A stretch of DNA of 64,000 nucleotides. It comes from Variovorax ginsengisoli (lineage in GTDB: Bacteria > Pseudomonadota > Gammaproteobacteria > Burkholderiales > Burkholderiaceae_C). The number at the start of each line of letters is the position of its first letter. Position 1 is the stretch's first letter. This document shows, piece after piece, positions 40,033 through 48,028 of this stretch. The notes below the pieces were generated by a model. The model did not search any database, was not told where the DNA came from, and was given only the letters and a program-made list of their open reading frames with translations. The stretch lies in contig NZ_JAUSRO010000003.1 in assembly GCF_030811835.1 (NCBI RefSeq), positions 248,001 through 312,000 on the forward strand, written 5' to 3'. Both the position numbers and the translations under genes were made by a program.

Positions 40033-42116
40033 GAACCCGTCACGTGTCTGTCCATTTCCTTTCTTCCTCCCTCCGCTGGCGACTGCCGGCCTTGCTGTTC
40101 GCTGCGATGCTGACGCTGCTGTGCATGGCGCCGTCCGCGCACGCGCAGAAGGTTCCGGCGCCCGACGTCGACGACGGCAAGACCTTCCGCGCCATCGCGC
40201 TGCACGACATCCGCAGCAACGTGCGCGAGAGTTTCGAGACCGCGCCTGAAGCCACGGCCCTCGACGAACGCACGCTCGCCGAGTTCTTCTCGTGGCTCCA
40301 GGCCAACGACCACCATCCGGTGAGCCTGCAACAGATCATCGACGCGCGCGCCGGTGGCAAGCCGCTGCCGCCGCGTGCGGTGCTGCTGAGCTTCGACGAT
40401 GGCTATGAAAGCGCGTACACCAAGGCCTTTCCGCTGCTCAAGCGCTTCGGCTATCCGGCTGTCATGGCGCTCGTCACCAGCTGGCTCGACGTGCCAGCCG
40501 GCCAACCGGTGACCGACTACAACCCCGGCTCGCCGCCGTCGCGCGACAGCTTCCTTACCTGGACCCAGGCGCGGGAGATGGCCGCTTCGGGGCTGGTCGA
40601 ATTCGCCAGCCACAGCGATGCACTGCACCGCGGCGTGCCCGGTAACCCGCAGGGCAACGTGCAGCCCGCCGGCACCACCCTGCAGTTCGATGCGGCCAGT
40701 GGCCGCTACGAAACGGTGGCAGCCTATGTCGCCCGCGTGGAAGCCGACCTGCGCCGCAGCCGCGAGGTGATCGAGAAGAACACCGCCAGCAAGGTCCGCG
40801 CGATGGTCTGGCCCTACGGGGCCTACAACCGGGAGGCGCTGCGTGCTGCCGATCGCGCCGGCATGCCGATCACGCTGACGCTGGACGAGGGCCCGAACAC
40901 GGCCGACGTGCCGCTGCAGGAAATCCGCCGCGGCTTGGCCACCTACGACATGCCCGTGCCTTACCACGCGCTGCTGCGCACCCCCGGTCGCACCGGCAGC
41001 ATCTTCCCGATCCACCGCGCCATGCACATCGACCTTGACTACGTCTACGACCCCGACCCGGCGCAGCAGGAAGCGAACCTCTCGCGCCTGCTTGAGCGCG
41101 TGCTCGCGGTCGGCCCGAGCGCCGTGTACCTGCAGGCCTTTTCGGACCCGGACGGCGACGGCGTGGCCGACGCGCTGTACTTTCCCAACCGGCACATGCC
41201 GGTGCGCGCCGACCTGTTCAACCGCGTCGCCTGGCAACTGCGCACACGCACGGGCGTCCAGGTCTTTGCGTGGATGCCTGTGATGGCCTTCCATCTGCCC
41301 AAGGACCATCCGCTCGCCGCGCACACGGTGGGCTGGCTCGATGCCCAGCCCCGGCACGACAAGCCGCAGGCCGAAGGCACGCGCTATGCGCGCCTCACCC
41401 CCTTCGACCCGGCCGTGCGCGCCCTCATCGGTGACATCTATGAAGACCTGGGCCGCCATGCCGCCTTTGCCGGCGTTCTGTTCCACGACGACGCCACCTT
41501 GAGCGACGACGAGGACACCAGCCCGCTGGCGCTGCAGACCTATGCCCGCTGGGGCCTGCCCGTCGACGTGGCAGCCATCCGCGCCGACCCCGCGCTGCGT
41601 GCACGCTGGTCCGCGGACAAGACGCGCTTCCTGACCGACTTCACGCTGGAACTCGCTCAGCGTGTGCGCGACTGGCAACCCGGCGTGCTGACCGCGCGCA
41701 ACCTCTACGCGCGCCCCGTGATGGAGCCAGCTTCGGGGGAATGGTTTGCGCAGGACTACGCGCAATCGCTCGCCGCCTACGACTACACCGCCGTGATGGC
41801 GATGCCCTTTATGGAACAGGTCGCCGACCCGCAGGCCTGGCTCGCGACGCTGGCGCGCCGGGTGGCGGCCACGCCGCGCGGCCTCGAACGCACTGTGTTC
41901 GAACTGCAGGCACGCGATTGGCGGACCGGCAAGCCGGTGCCCGATTCGACGTTGGCGGCGCAATGGTCACTGCTGCACCGCATGGGCGCAAGACACCTGG
42001 CTTACTACCCGGACGACTTCTTCAACGACCAGCCGGGCCTGGCCACCGTTCGCAACGCGTTGTCGGTGCGCAGCAGCCTGCTGCAGCCGGTGGCGATCGA
42101 AGGAGCCGCACGATGA
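40029..42116 (+). CDS. pgaB: PNAG deacetylase/hydrolase PgaB
   Basis: Periplasmic enzyme that partly de-N-acetylates PNAG and helps export. The 695-residue protein has an N-terminal CE4 deacetylase domain, with SFDDGYESAY near residue 122 supplying metal and catalytic Asp residues and FASHSDALH supplying His ligands, and a C-terminal GH153-type hydrolase domain from about residue 335 (DLDYVYDPDPAQQEANL onward). The leader ends APSAHAQ; the only Cys in it is in LTLLCMAP, which is a poor lipobox. It therefore may be a soluble or signal-anchored protein, unlike the lipoprotein PgaB of E. coli. Starts overlap pgaA and pgaC by four bases. Confidence 0.92.
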   Translation: MRTRHVSVHFLSSSLRWRLPALLFAAMLTLLCMAPSAHAQKVPAPDVDDGKTFRAIALHDIRSNVRESFETAPEATALDERTLAEFFSWLQANDHHPVSLQQIIDARAGGKPLPPRAVLLSFDDGYESAYTKAFPLLKRFGYPAVMALVTSWLDVPAGQPVTDYNPGSPPSRDSFLTWTQAREMAASGLVEFASHSDALHRGVPGNPQGNVQPAGTTLQFDAASGRYETVAAYVARVEADLRRSREVIEKNTASKVRAMVWPYGAYNREALRAADRAGMPITLTLDEGPNTADVPLQEIRRGLATYDMPVPYHALLRTPGRTGSIFPIHRAMHIDLDYVYDPDPAQQEANLSRLLERVLAVGPSAVYLQAFSDPDGDGVADALYFPNRHMPVRADLFNRVAWQLRTRTGVQVFAWMPVMAFHLPKDHPLAAHTVGWLDAQPRHDKPQAEGTRYARLTPFDPAVRALIGDIYEDLGRHAAFAGVLFHDDATLSDDEDTSPLALQTYARWGLPVDVAAIRADPALRARWSADKTRFLTDFTLELAQRVRDWQPGVLTARNLYARPVMEPASGEWFAQDYAQSLAAYDYTAVMAMPFMEQVADPQAWLATLARRVAATPRGLERTVFELQARDWRTGKPVPDSTLAAQWSLLHRMGARHLAYYPDDFFNDQPGLATVRNALSVRSSLLQPVAIEGAAR

Positions 42117-43390
42117 GCGCAGAAATCTTCGGTTCGCCCTTCGTCCAGTTCATGCTGGGCTACGTCTTCTATTACCCGTTCATCATGGCGTACGTCTGGA
42201 TGGCCGGTGGCCTGGCCCATGCCCTGGTGTTCGAGCGCAAGCGGCATCTGCCGATCGACCCGCAGCCGATGCTCAAGGCATCACCGATGGTCAGCGTGAT
42301 CGTGCCCTGCTACAACGAGGCGGGCTGCGTGAGCGAGGTCATCGAGCAGCTCATGCGCAGCAATTACCCAAGCTACGAGGTGATTGCCGTGAACGACGGC
42401 AGCACCGACGGCACGGGGCAGGTGCTCGACGAGCTTGCACTGCGTTATCCGCTGCTGCGGGTGCTGCACAACGCCAGCAACCAGGGCAAGGCCGTCGGCC
42501 TGAACACCGCCACCTTGCTGGCTCGCGGCGAATACATCCTCGGCGTGGACGGCGACGCGCTGGTCGACCCCGATGCCATTGCCTGGATGATGCGGCACAT
42601 GCTGCAGTCCGAACGCGTGGGCGCGATCACCGGCAACCCGCGCATCCGCACGCGCACCAGCCTGCTGGGTCGCATGCAGGTGGGCGAGTTCTCGTCGACC
42701 ATCGGCCTGATCAAGCGTACCCAGCAACTGTTCGGCCGGTTGTTCACCGTCTCTGGCGTGCTGTCGATGTTCCGGCGCAAGGCATTGCTCGACGTGGGCT
42801 TCTGGAGCCCCGACGTGATGACCGAAGACATCGACGTGAGCTGGAAGCTGCAACTCAAGGGCTGGGACGTGCGCTACGAGCCACGTGCGCTGTGCTGGAT
42901 CCTCATGCCCGAGACCGTGCGCGGGCTCTATCGCCAGCGCCAGCGCTGGGCCACCGGAGGCATCCAGACGCTGCTGCGCCATGGCCTGGAACTGCTCAAG
43001 CCGCGCAACGCGCGCATGTGGCCGATCTTCATCGAGTACCTCGCCAGCGTGGTTTGGGCCTACGCGATGTTCACCGTGCTGGTGCTCGCGCTGGTCCGGC
43101 CGTTCCTGCCAGCGGAATGGCAGTTCGTCGGCTTCCTGCCCGAATGGAACGGCATGCTGCTGGGCGTCACCTGCATGCTGCAGATGCTCGTGAGCCTGTG
43201 GATCGACCGGCACTACGACCGCGACATCATGCGCTATTTCGTGTGGACCATCTGGTACCCGCTGGCCTTCTGGATGATCAATATGTTCACCACCATCCTG
43301 GCGCTTCCCATCACCCTTTTGCGCCGCCGCGGCAAGCGTGCGGTCTGGACCAGCCCTGAACGAGGAGATGCAAATGCAACCGCAAACTGA
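42113..43390 (+). CDS. pgaC: PNAG synthase glycosyltransferase PgaC
   Basis: Inner-membrane GT2 processive N-acetylglucosaminyltransferase, 425 residues. An N-terminal membrane helix is followed by the GT2 domain with VNDGSTDGT near residue 93, DGDALVD near 145, TEDIDVSW near 242 and the processivity motif QRQRW near 274, then C-terminal helices. It forms the synthase with PgaD, is activated by cyclic di-GMP in E. coli, and overlaps both neighbours. Confidence 0.95.
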   Translation: MSAEIFGSPFVQFMLGYVFYYPFIMAYVWMAGGLAHALVFERKRHLPIDPQPMLKASPMVSVIVPCYNEAGCVSEVIEQLMRSNYPSYEVIAVNDGSTDGTGQVLDELALRYPLLRVLHNASNQGKAVGLNTATLLARGEYILGVDGDALVDPDAIAWMMRHMLQSERVGAITGNPRIRTRTSLLGRMQVGEFSSTIGLIKRTQQLFGRLFTVSGVLSMFRRKALLDVGFWSPDVMTEDIDVSWKLQLKGWDVRYEPRALCWILMPETVRGLYRQRQRWATGGIQTLLRHGLELLKPRNARMWPIFIEYLASVVWAYAMFTVLVLALVRPFLPAEWQFVGFLPEWNGMLLGVTCMLQMLVSLWIDRHYDRDIMRYFVWTIWYPLAFWMINMFTTILALPITLLRRRGKRAVWTSPERGDANATAN

Positions 43391-43931
43391 AACCCGCCCC
43401 GCCATCGCGCCACACCCCCAGGCCGTTGCCGCGCCGCCGCCCGACCGCGTCAGCGGCTGGGCAGAACCGCACGAGGAGCCGATCCTCGATGCGGCGCGGG
43501 TGTCCTTCAAGGCCTTTCGCGAGAATAAATCGTCGATAGGGGCCGTCAGCATGTACCTGTGGCTGCGTCTGCTGCGGCCGCTGTTGCTGGTGGCGTTCTG
43601 GATCGCGGTGGTGCTGTATGCCTGGTACCACTTTTTCACCATCGCGGACGTTCAGGGCAGCCGCAGCGCGCTGGGGTTCTGTGCCGTGGGCATCGCCGTG
43701 ATCTTCGTGGTCATGCTGCTGATTGCGCCGATACGCCGCCACACGCATGAAAAGAAGCCGGCCGACGCGCACGCTGCGCGAAATTCCACGGCTGAGATCG
43801 CCGATTACGCCGACTTGGCCCCGCGCAATCTGCTGGTGTGGCAACAGGCGCGCCGGCTGGTGGTCGAGCACGACGACGATGGGCGGCTGCGCGATGCAGC
43901 CGAGCCGGTGGTGTCGAGCCGGCATATCTGA
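43374..43931 (+). CDS. pgaD: PNAG synthase accessory subunit PgaD
   Basis: A 185-residue protein with two central hydrophobic helices (about 65-90 and 105-125), the usual PgaD layout. ATG 43374 has GAGGAG six bases upstream; ATG 43368 overlaps that RBS and 43338 is less likely. PgaD is needed for polymerisation and for cyclic di-GMP sensing with PgaC. The C-terminal tail (about 60 residues) is longer than in E. coli and cytoplasmic in prediction. It is the last pga gene. Confidence 0.85.
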   Translation: MQPQTETRPAIAPHPQAVAAPPPDRVSGWAEPHEEPILDAARVSFKAFRENKSSIGAVSMYLWLRLLRPLLLVAFWIAVVLYAWYHFFTIADVQGSRSALGFCAVGIAVIFVVMLLIAPIRRHTHEKKPADAHAARNSTAEIADYADLAPRNLLVWQQARRLVVEHDDDGRLRDAAEPVVSSRHI

Positions 43932-44017
43932 GTACCCCGGGTCGGGCGCACGGGGGCGCATTGGCCACCGGGCGCCTATGGCAAACTTCGCTGTTTTCCC
44001 AGGGATAAGCAGAGAAC

Positions 44018-46390
44018 ATGCAGAAAATCATTCGCCAGCTCGCCGCCGAGATCAAGGTCGGCGAGCATCAGGTGAAGGCTGCCGTCGAGTTGCTGGACAG
44101 CGGCGCGACGGTGCCTTTCATTGCCCGCTACCGCAAGGAGGCCACCGACGGCCTGGACGACATCCAGCTGCGAGAGCTGGAAGCCCGGCTCTCCTACCTG
44201 CGCGAGCTGGAAGACCGCCGTGCGGCGGTTCTCAAGAGCATCGACGAACAGGGCAAGCTGACCGATGCGCTGCGTGCCGCCATCGCCAACGTGACCACCA
44301 AGCAGGAGCTGGAAGACCTCTACCTGCCTTTCAAGCAGAAGCGCCGCACCAAGGGCCAGATCGCCCGCGAGTTCGGCATCGAACCGCTGGCCGACAAGCT
44401 CTTCGCTGATCCGACGCTCGACCCGGCTGTGGAGGCGCAGGCCTTCCTGAAGCCGGCCGAGACCCTCGACGATGGCAAGCCAGGCCCTGATTTCTCCACC
44501 GTGCCGGCCGTGCTCGACGGCGTGCGCGACATCCTGTCGGAGCGCTGGGCCGAAGACGCGGCGCTGGTACAGCGCCTGCGCGAGTGGTTGTGGGCCGAAG
44601 GCCTGCTCAAGTCCACGCTGATGGCGGGCAAGGACGAGAACAACGTCGACGTCGCCAAGTTCCGCGACTACTTCGACTACGACGAGCCGATCGGCCGTGT
44701 GCCGTCGCACCGCGCGCTGGCCGTGTTCCGTGGCCGCGCGCTCGACATCCTTGACGCGAAGCTGGTGCTGCCGGTGGAACCCGAGCCGGGCAAGCCGTCC
44801 ATCGCCGAAGGCAAGATCGCGCTGCATCTGGGCTGGAGCCACTCGGCCCGCAAGGCCGACGACCTGATCCGCAAGTGCGTGGCCTGGACCTGGCGCGTGA
44901 AGCTCGCGCTCTCCACCGAACGCGACCTGTTCACCCGCCTGCGCGAAGAGGCCGAGAAGGTCGCCATCAAGGTGTTCGCCGACAACCTGCGCGACCTGCT
45001 GCTGGCCGCGCCGGCCGGCCCGCGCGTGGTGCTGGGGCTGGACCCCGGCATCCGCACTGGCGTGAAGGTCGCGGTGGTCGATGCGACCGGCAAGCTGGTC
45101 GAGACCGCCACCGTGTTCCCGCACGAGCCGCGCAAGGACTGGGAAGGGTCGCTGCACACGCTGGGCAAGCTCTGCGCCAAGCACGGCGTGAACCTCATTG
45201 CCATCGGCAATGGCACCGCCAGCCGCGAGACCGACAAGCTCGCCGGCGACCTGATCAAGCTGCTTGCGAAGATGGCCGACCAGGCTGGCGCGCCGCCGAT
45301 GGCCATCGACAAGGTGGTGGTGAGCGAGGCCGGCGCTTCGGTTTATTCCGCCAGCGAGTTCGCCTCGCAGGAGATGCCCGATGTCGACGTGAGCCTGCGC
45401 GGCGCCGCCAGCATCGCGCGCCGCCTGCAGGACCCGCTGGCCGAGCTGGTGAAGATCGACCCGAAGTCGATCGGCGTCGGCCAGTACCAGCACGACGTGA
45501 ACCAGAGCGAGCTCGCGCGCACGCTGGTCGCGGTGGTGGAAGACTGCGTGAACTCCGTGGGCGTCGACCTCAACACGGCCAGCGTGCCGCTGCTGTCGCG
45601 CGTCTCGGGCCTGTCGGCGAGTGTGGCCAAGGCGGTGGTGCGCTGGCGCGAGGCCAACGGCGCCTTCGCGACGCGCAAGCAACTGCTCGAAGTGACCGGC
45701 TTCGGCCCCAAGGCCTTCGAGCAGAGCGCCGGCTTCCTGCGCGTGCGCGGCGGCAGCAACCCGCTCGACGTGACTGGCGTCCACCCGGAAACCTATCCGG
45801 TGGTCGAACAGATCATGGAAAAGACCGGCAAGCCTATCGCCGAGCTGATGGGCCGCGCCGACATGCTCAAGACGCTGCGGCCGGAGCTGTTCGCCAACGA
45901 GAAGTTCGGCGTCATCACGGTCAAGGACATCCTGGGCGAACTCGAGAAGCCCGGCCGCGACCCGCGCCCGGACTTCAAGGTGGCGCGCTTCAACGACGGC
46001 GTCGACGACATCGCCGACCTGAAGGAAGGGATGATCCTCGAAGGCACGGTGAGCAACGTCGCGCAGTTCGGCGCCTTCATCGACCTGGGCGTGCACCAGG
46101 ACGGCCTGGTGCATGTGAGCCAGCTCGCCAACAAGTTCGTGGAGGATGCGCGCGAGATCGTCAAGACCGGCGACATCGTGCGCGTCAAGGTGATGGAAGT
46201 CGACGTGGCGCGCAAGCGCATCGGCCTGTCGATGCGGCTCGACGCGACGCCGGCCCGACGCGACGGCCCGCGCGACAACCGCTTCGAGGGCGCCGGCCGC
46301 GGTCAGCAGGCGCCGCGTCGCGACAGCGCGCCGCAGCCTGCCGGGCAGATGGCCAGCGCTTTTGCGAAGCTGCAGGGCCTGCGAAAGTAG
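44018..46390 (+). CDS. tex: Transcription accessory protein Tex (S1 RNA-binding)
   Basis: A 790-residue nucleic-acid-binding protein affecting transcription and toxin expression in several bacteria. Domains in order: N-terminal Tex helical region (PFIARYRKEATDGLDD near residue 30), a YqgF-type RNase H-like domain (GLDPGIRTGVKVAVVD near 342), helix-hairpin-helix (LSRVSGLSASVAKAVVRWRE near 527) and an S1 domain (EGTVSNVAQFGAFIDLGV near 675). The tail after the S1 domain is Arg/Gln-rich. The ATG at 44018 follows the family N-terminus closely. Confidence 0.95.
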   Translation: MQKIIRQLAAEIKVGEHQVKAAVELLDSGATVPFIARYRKEATDGLDDIQLRELEARLSYLRELEDRRAAVLKSIDEQGKLTDALRAAIANVTTKQELEDLYLPFKQKRRTKGQIAREFGIEPLADKLFADPTLDPAVEAQAFLKPAETLDDGKPGPDFSTVPAVLDGVRDILSERWAEDAALVQRLREWLWAEGLLKSTLMAGKDENNVDVAKFRDYFDYDEPIGRVPSHRALAVFRGRALDILDAKLVLPVEPEPGKPSIAEGKIALHLGWSHSARKADDLIRKCVAWTWRVKLALSTERDLFTRLREEAEKVAIKVFADNLRDLLLAAPAGPRVVLGLDPGIRTGVKVAVVDATGKLVETATVFPHEPRKDWEGSLHTLGKLCAKHGVNLIAIGNGTASRETDKLAGDLIKLLAKMADQAGAPPMAIDKVVVSEAGASVYSASEFASQEMPDVDVSLRGAASIARRLQDPLAELVKIDPKSIGVGQYQHDVNQSELARTLVAVVEDCVNSVGVDLNTASVPLLSRVSGLSASVAKAVVRWREANGAFATRKQLLEVTGFGPKAFEQSAGFLRVRGGSNPLDVTGVHPETYPVVEQIMEKTGKPIAELMGRADMLKTLRPELFANEKFGVITVKDILGELEKPGRDPRPDFKVARFNDGVDDIADLKEGMILEGTVSNVAQFGAFIDLGVHQDGLVHVSQLANKFVEDAREIVKTGDIVRVKVMEVDVARKRIGLSMRLDATPARRDGPRDNRFEGAGRGQQAPRRDSAPQPAGQMASAFAKLQGLRK

Positions 46391-46395
46391 CACGC

Positions 46396-47469
46396 ATGAA
46401 AGCGCTGCGCCTGCATGCCGGCCCGTTGGCGCTCCAGCATCTGCGAAGCCACGGTCTGCAGCCGCACGATGTGCGCATCGTGCCGGGCGCGGCCGGCGGA
46501 CCGAAAGGCCTGATCCTCGGCCCGATCGACCGCTTTCTGTTCGGCGAATGGCTCACACGGTCGAGCCAGCCGATCGACCTGGTGGGCGCCTCCATCGGTG
46601 CGTGGCGCCTGGCCAATGCCTGCCTGGACGATCCCATGCGTGCGCTGCGAGACTTCGAGGCCGGCTACATTGCCCAGCACTTCGAAGTGCCCGCCGGCCA
46701 GAAAAGGCTCACGGCACGGCAGGTCAGTGCGCAGTTCAGCGCCGGACTGCAGAGCTTCTACGGCGGCCGTTCGCGCGAGGTGCTGCACCATCCGCGCTAT
46801 CGCCTGCATGTGATCACCGCGCATGGCCGGCACATTTTGGGCCGGGAAGCCCGTGCGCGCACCGCGCTTGGCTACCTCGGCGCCTTTGCCGCGAACAGCG
46901 TGCGGCGCAAGTCGCTTGGCGCCTGGCTGGAGCGCGTGGTGTTCTCGACGCAGGACGTGGGCCTGCCGTTCGACACCCAGGACTTCCCGACCCGTCGCGC
47001 CGTGCTGAGCGAAGCCAACTTCGAGCTCGCGCTGCAGGCGTCCTGCTCGATTCCGTTCATGCTGGAGGCGGTGCACGACATTCCCGGCGCGCCGCCCGGT
47101 GCCTACTGGGACGGTGGCATCACCGACTACCACCTGCATTTGGACTACCAAGCCGGCACCGACGGCTTGGTGCTGTATCCGCACTTCCAGCAGGCCGTGG
47201 TCCCCGGCTGGCTCGACAAGGGGCTGAAGTGGCGCCACAAGGCCACGCCTTTTCTCGATCGCACGGTGGTGCTGGCGCCGTCGGCGGCATGGGTGGCTTC
47301 GCTGCCCAACGGCAAGCTGCCCGACCGCAAGGACTTCGTGCACTATGCCCGCGACCCGGCCGGCCGCATGGCAGCCTGGCGCGCCGCGGCCACCGCCGCG
47401 CAGCAACTTGCTGACGAACTGCAGGAATGGCTGCTGCGCCCGGACATGTCGCGGGTCGAGCCACTCTGA
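46396..47469 (+). CDS. Patatin-like phospholipase family protein
   Basis: A 357-residue predicted acyl hydrolase. PGAAGGPKGL near residue 30 resembles the glycine-rich oxyanion loop, GASIGAW near 63 is the nucleophile elbow with Ser, and WDGGITDYH near 237 supplies the Asp of the Ser-Asp dyad. It starts six bases after tex and is probably cotranscribed. No signal peptide is seen, so it should act in the cytosol or at the inner face of the membrane. Its substrate is unknown; the fold assignment rests on these three motifs in the right order. Confidence 0.75.
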   Translation: MKALRLHAGPLALQHLRSHGLQPHDVRIVPGAAGGPKGLILGPIDRFLFGEWLTRSSQPIDLVGASIGAWRLANACLDDPMRALRDFEAGYIAQHFEVPAGQKRLTARQVSAQFSAGLQSFYGGRSREVLHHPRYRLHVITAHGRHILGREARARTALGYLGAFAANSVRRKSLGAWLERVVFSTQDVGLPFDTQDFPTRRAVLSEANFELALQASCSIPFMLEAVHDIPGAPPGAYWDGGITDYHLHLDYQAGTDGLVLYPHFQQAVVPGWLDKGLKWRHKATPFLDRTVVLAPSAAWVASLPNGKLPDRKDFVHYARDPAGRMAAWRAAATAAQQLADELQEWLLRPDMSRVEPL

Positions 47470-47551
47470 GACCTGCAGCCGATAATCGGCTGCCGCGCAA
47501 CCTGTGCGTTGAATCCCGTTTTCGTCCCGTTTTTGTCTTCCCACGCACCCC

Positions 47552-47995
47552 ATGCCGCCTACCGACACGTTTTCTCTTTCCATGCCGCAGGCGGATGGTT
47601 CCTTCGCGCCACCGCCGGGTGCCGATCTGGTGCGCGCGGAGTTGGAAACCCGCAACGAGGCGCTTGCCGAACAGATTGAAGCGCTCAACGAAATTCTTGC
47701 CAAGCCGCTCGACCAGATCCTGGCCGAGCGCGACAAGTTCAAGGAGGCGGCTGCCGCATGGGACGCTTTCGGCGCGATGTGGGTGCTGTCTCAGCGCGCG
47801 ATGAAGCGGGTCGCACTCGACCTGGCAGCGCAGCAGGGCGTGGCGGAAGACGTGGTGGTGCAGCGCGCACTGACCCTGGCCAACGACGTGCTCAACGGGG
47901 ATGGTGTCGACCTGGGCGGCTTGATCGCCGAGCCGCAACTCGCGCACATCGCCCGCCACAAGGCCATGCTGCGCAAGCAATTCCGCACGGGCTGA
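47552..47995 (+). CDS. Hypothetical protein with N-terminal coiled coil
   Basis: A 147-residue product with a likely coiled coil (about 25-65, ETRNEALAEQIEALNEILAK) and an alpha-helical C-terminal half. I do not recognise a family. It has 82 bases before it, with no clear terminator after the patatin-like gene, so cotranscription is possible. The acidic N-terminal third and absence of signal or membrane segments suggest a cytosolic protein. It converges with the reductase gene. Confidence 0.6.
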   Translation: MPPTDTFSLSMPQADGSFAPPPGADLVRAELETRNEALAEQIEALNEILAKPLDQILAERDKFKEAAAAWDAFGAMWVLSQRAMKRVALDLAAQQGVAEDVVVQRALTLANDVLNGDGVDLGGLIAEPQLAHIARHKAMLRKQFRTG

Positions 47996-48028
47996 GCTGC
48001 GGGGCAACGGGCGCAGCGCTTCTTCGGT

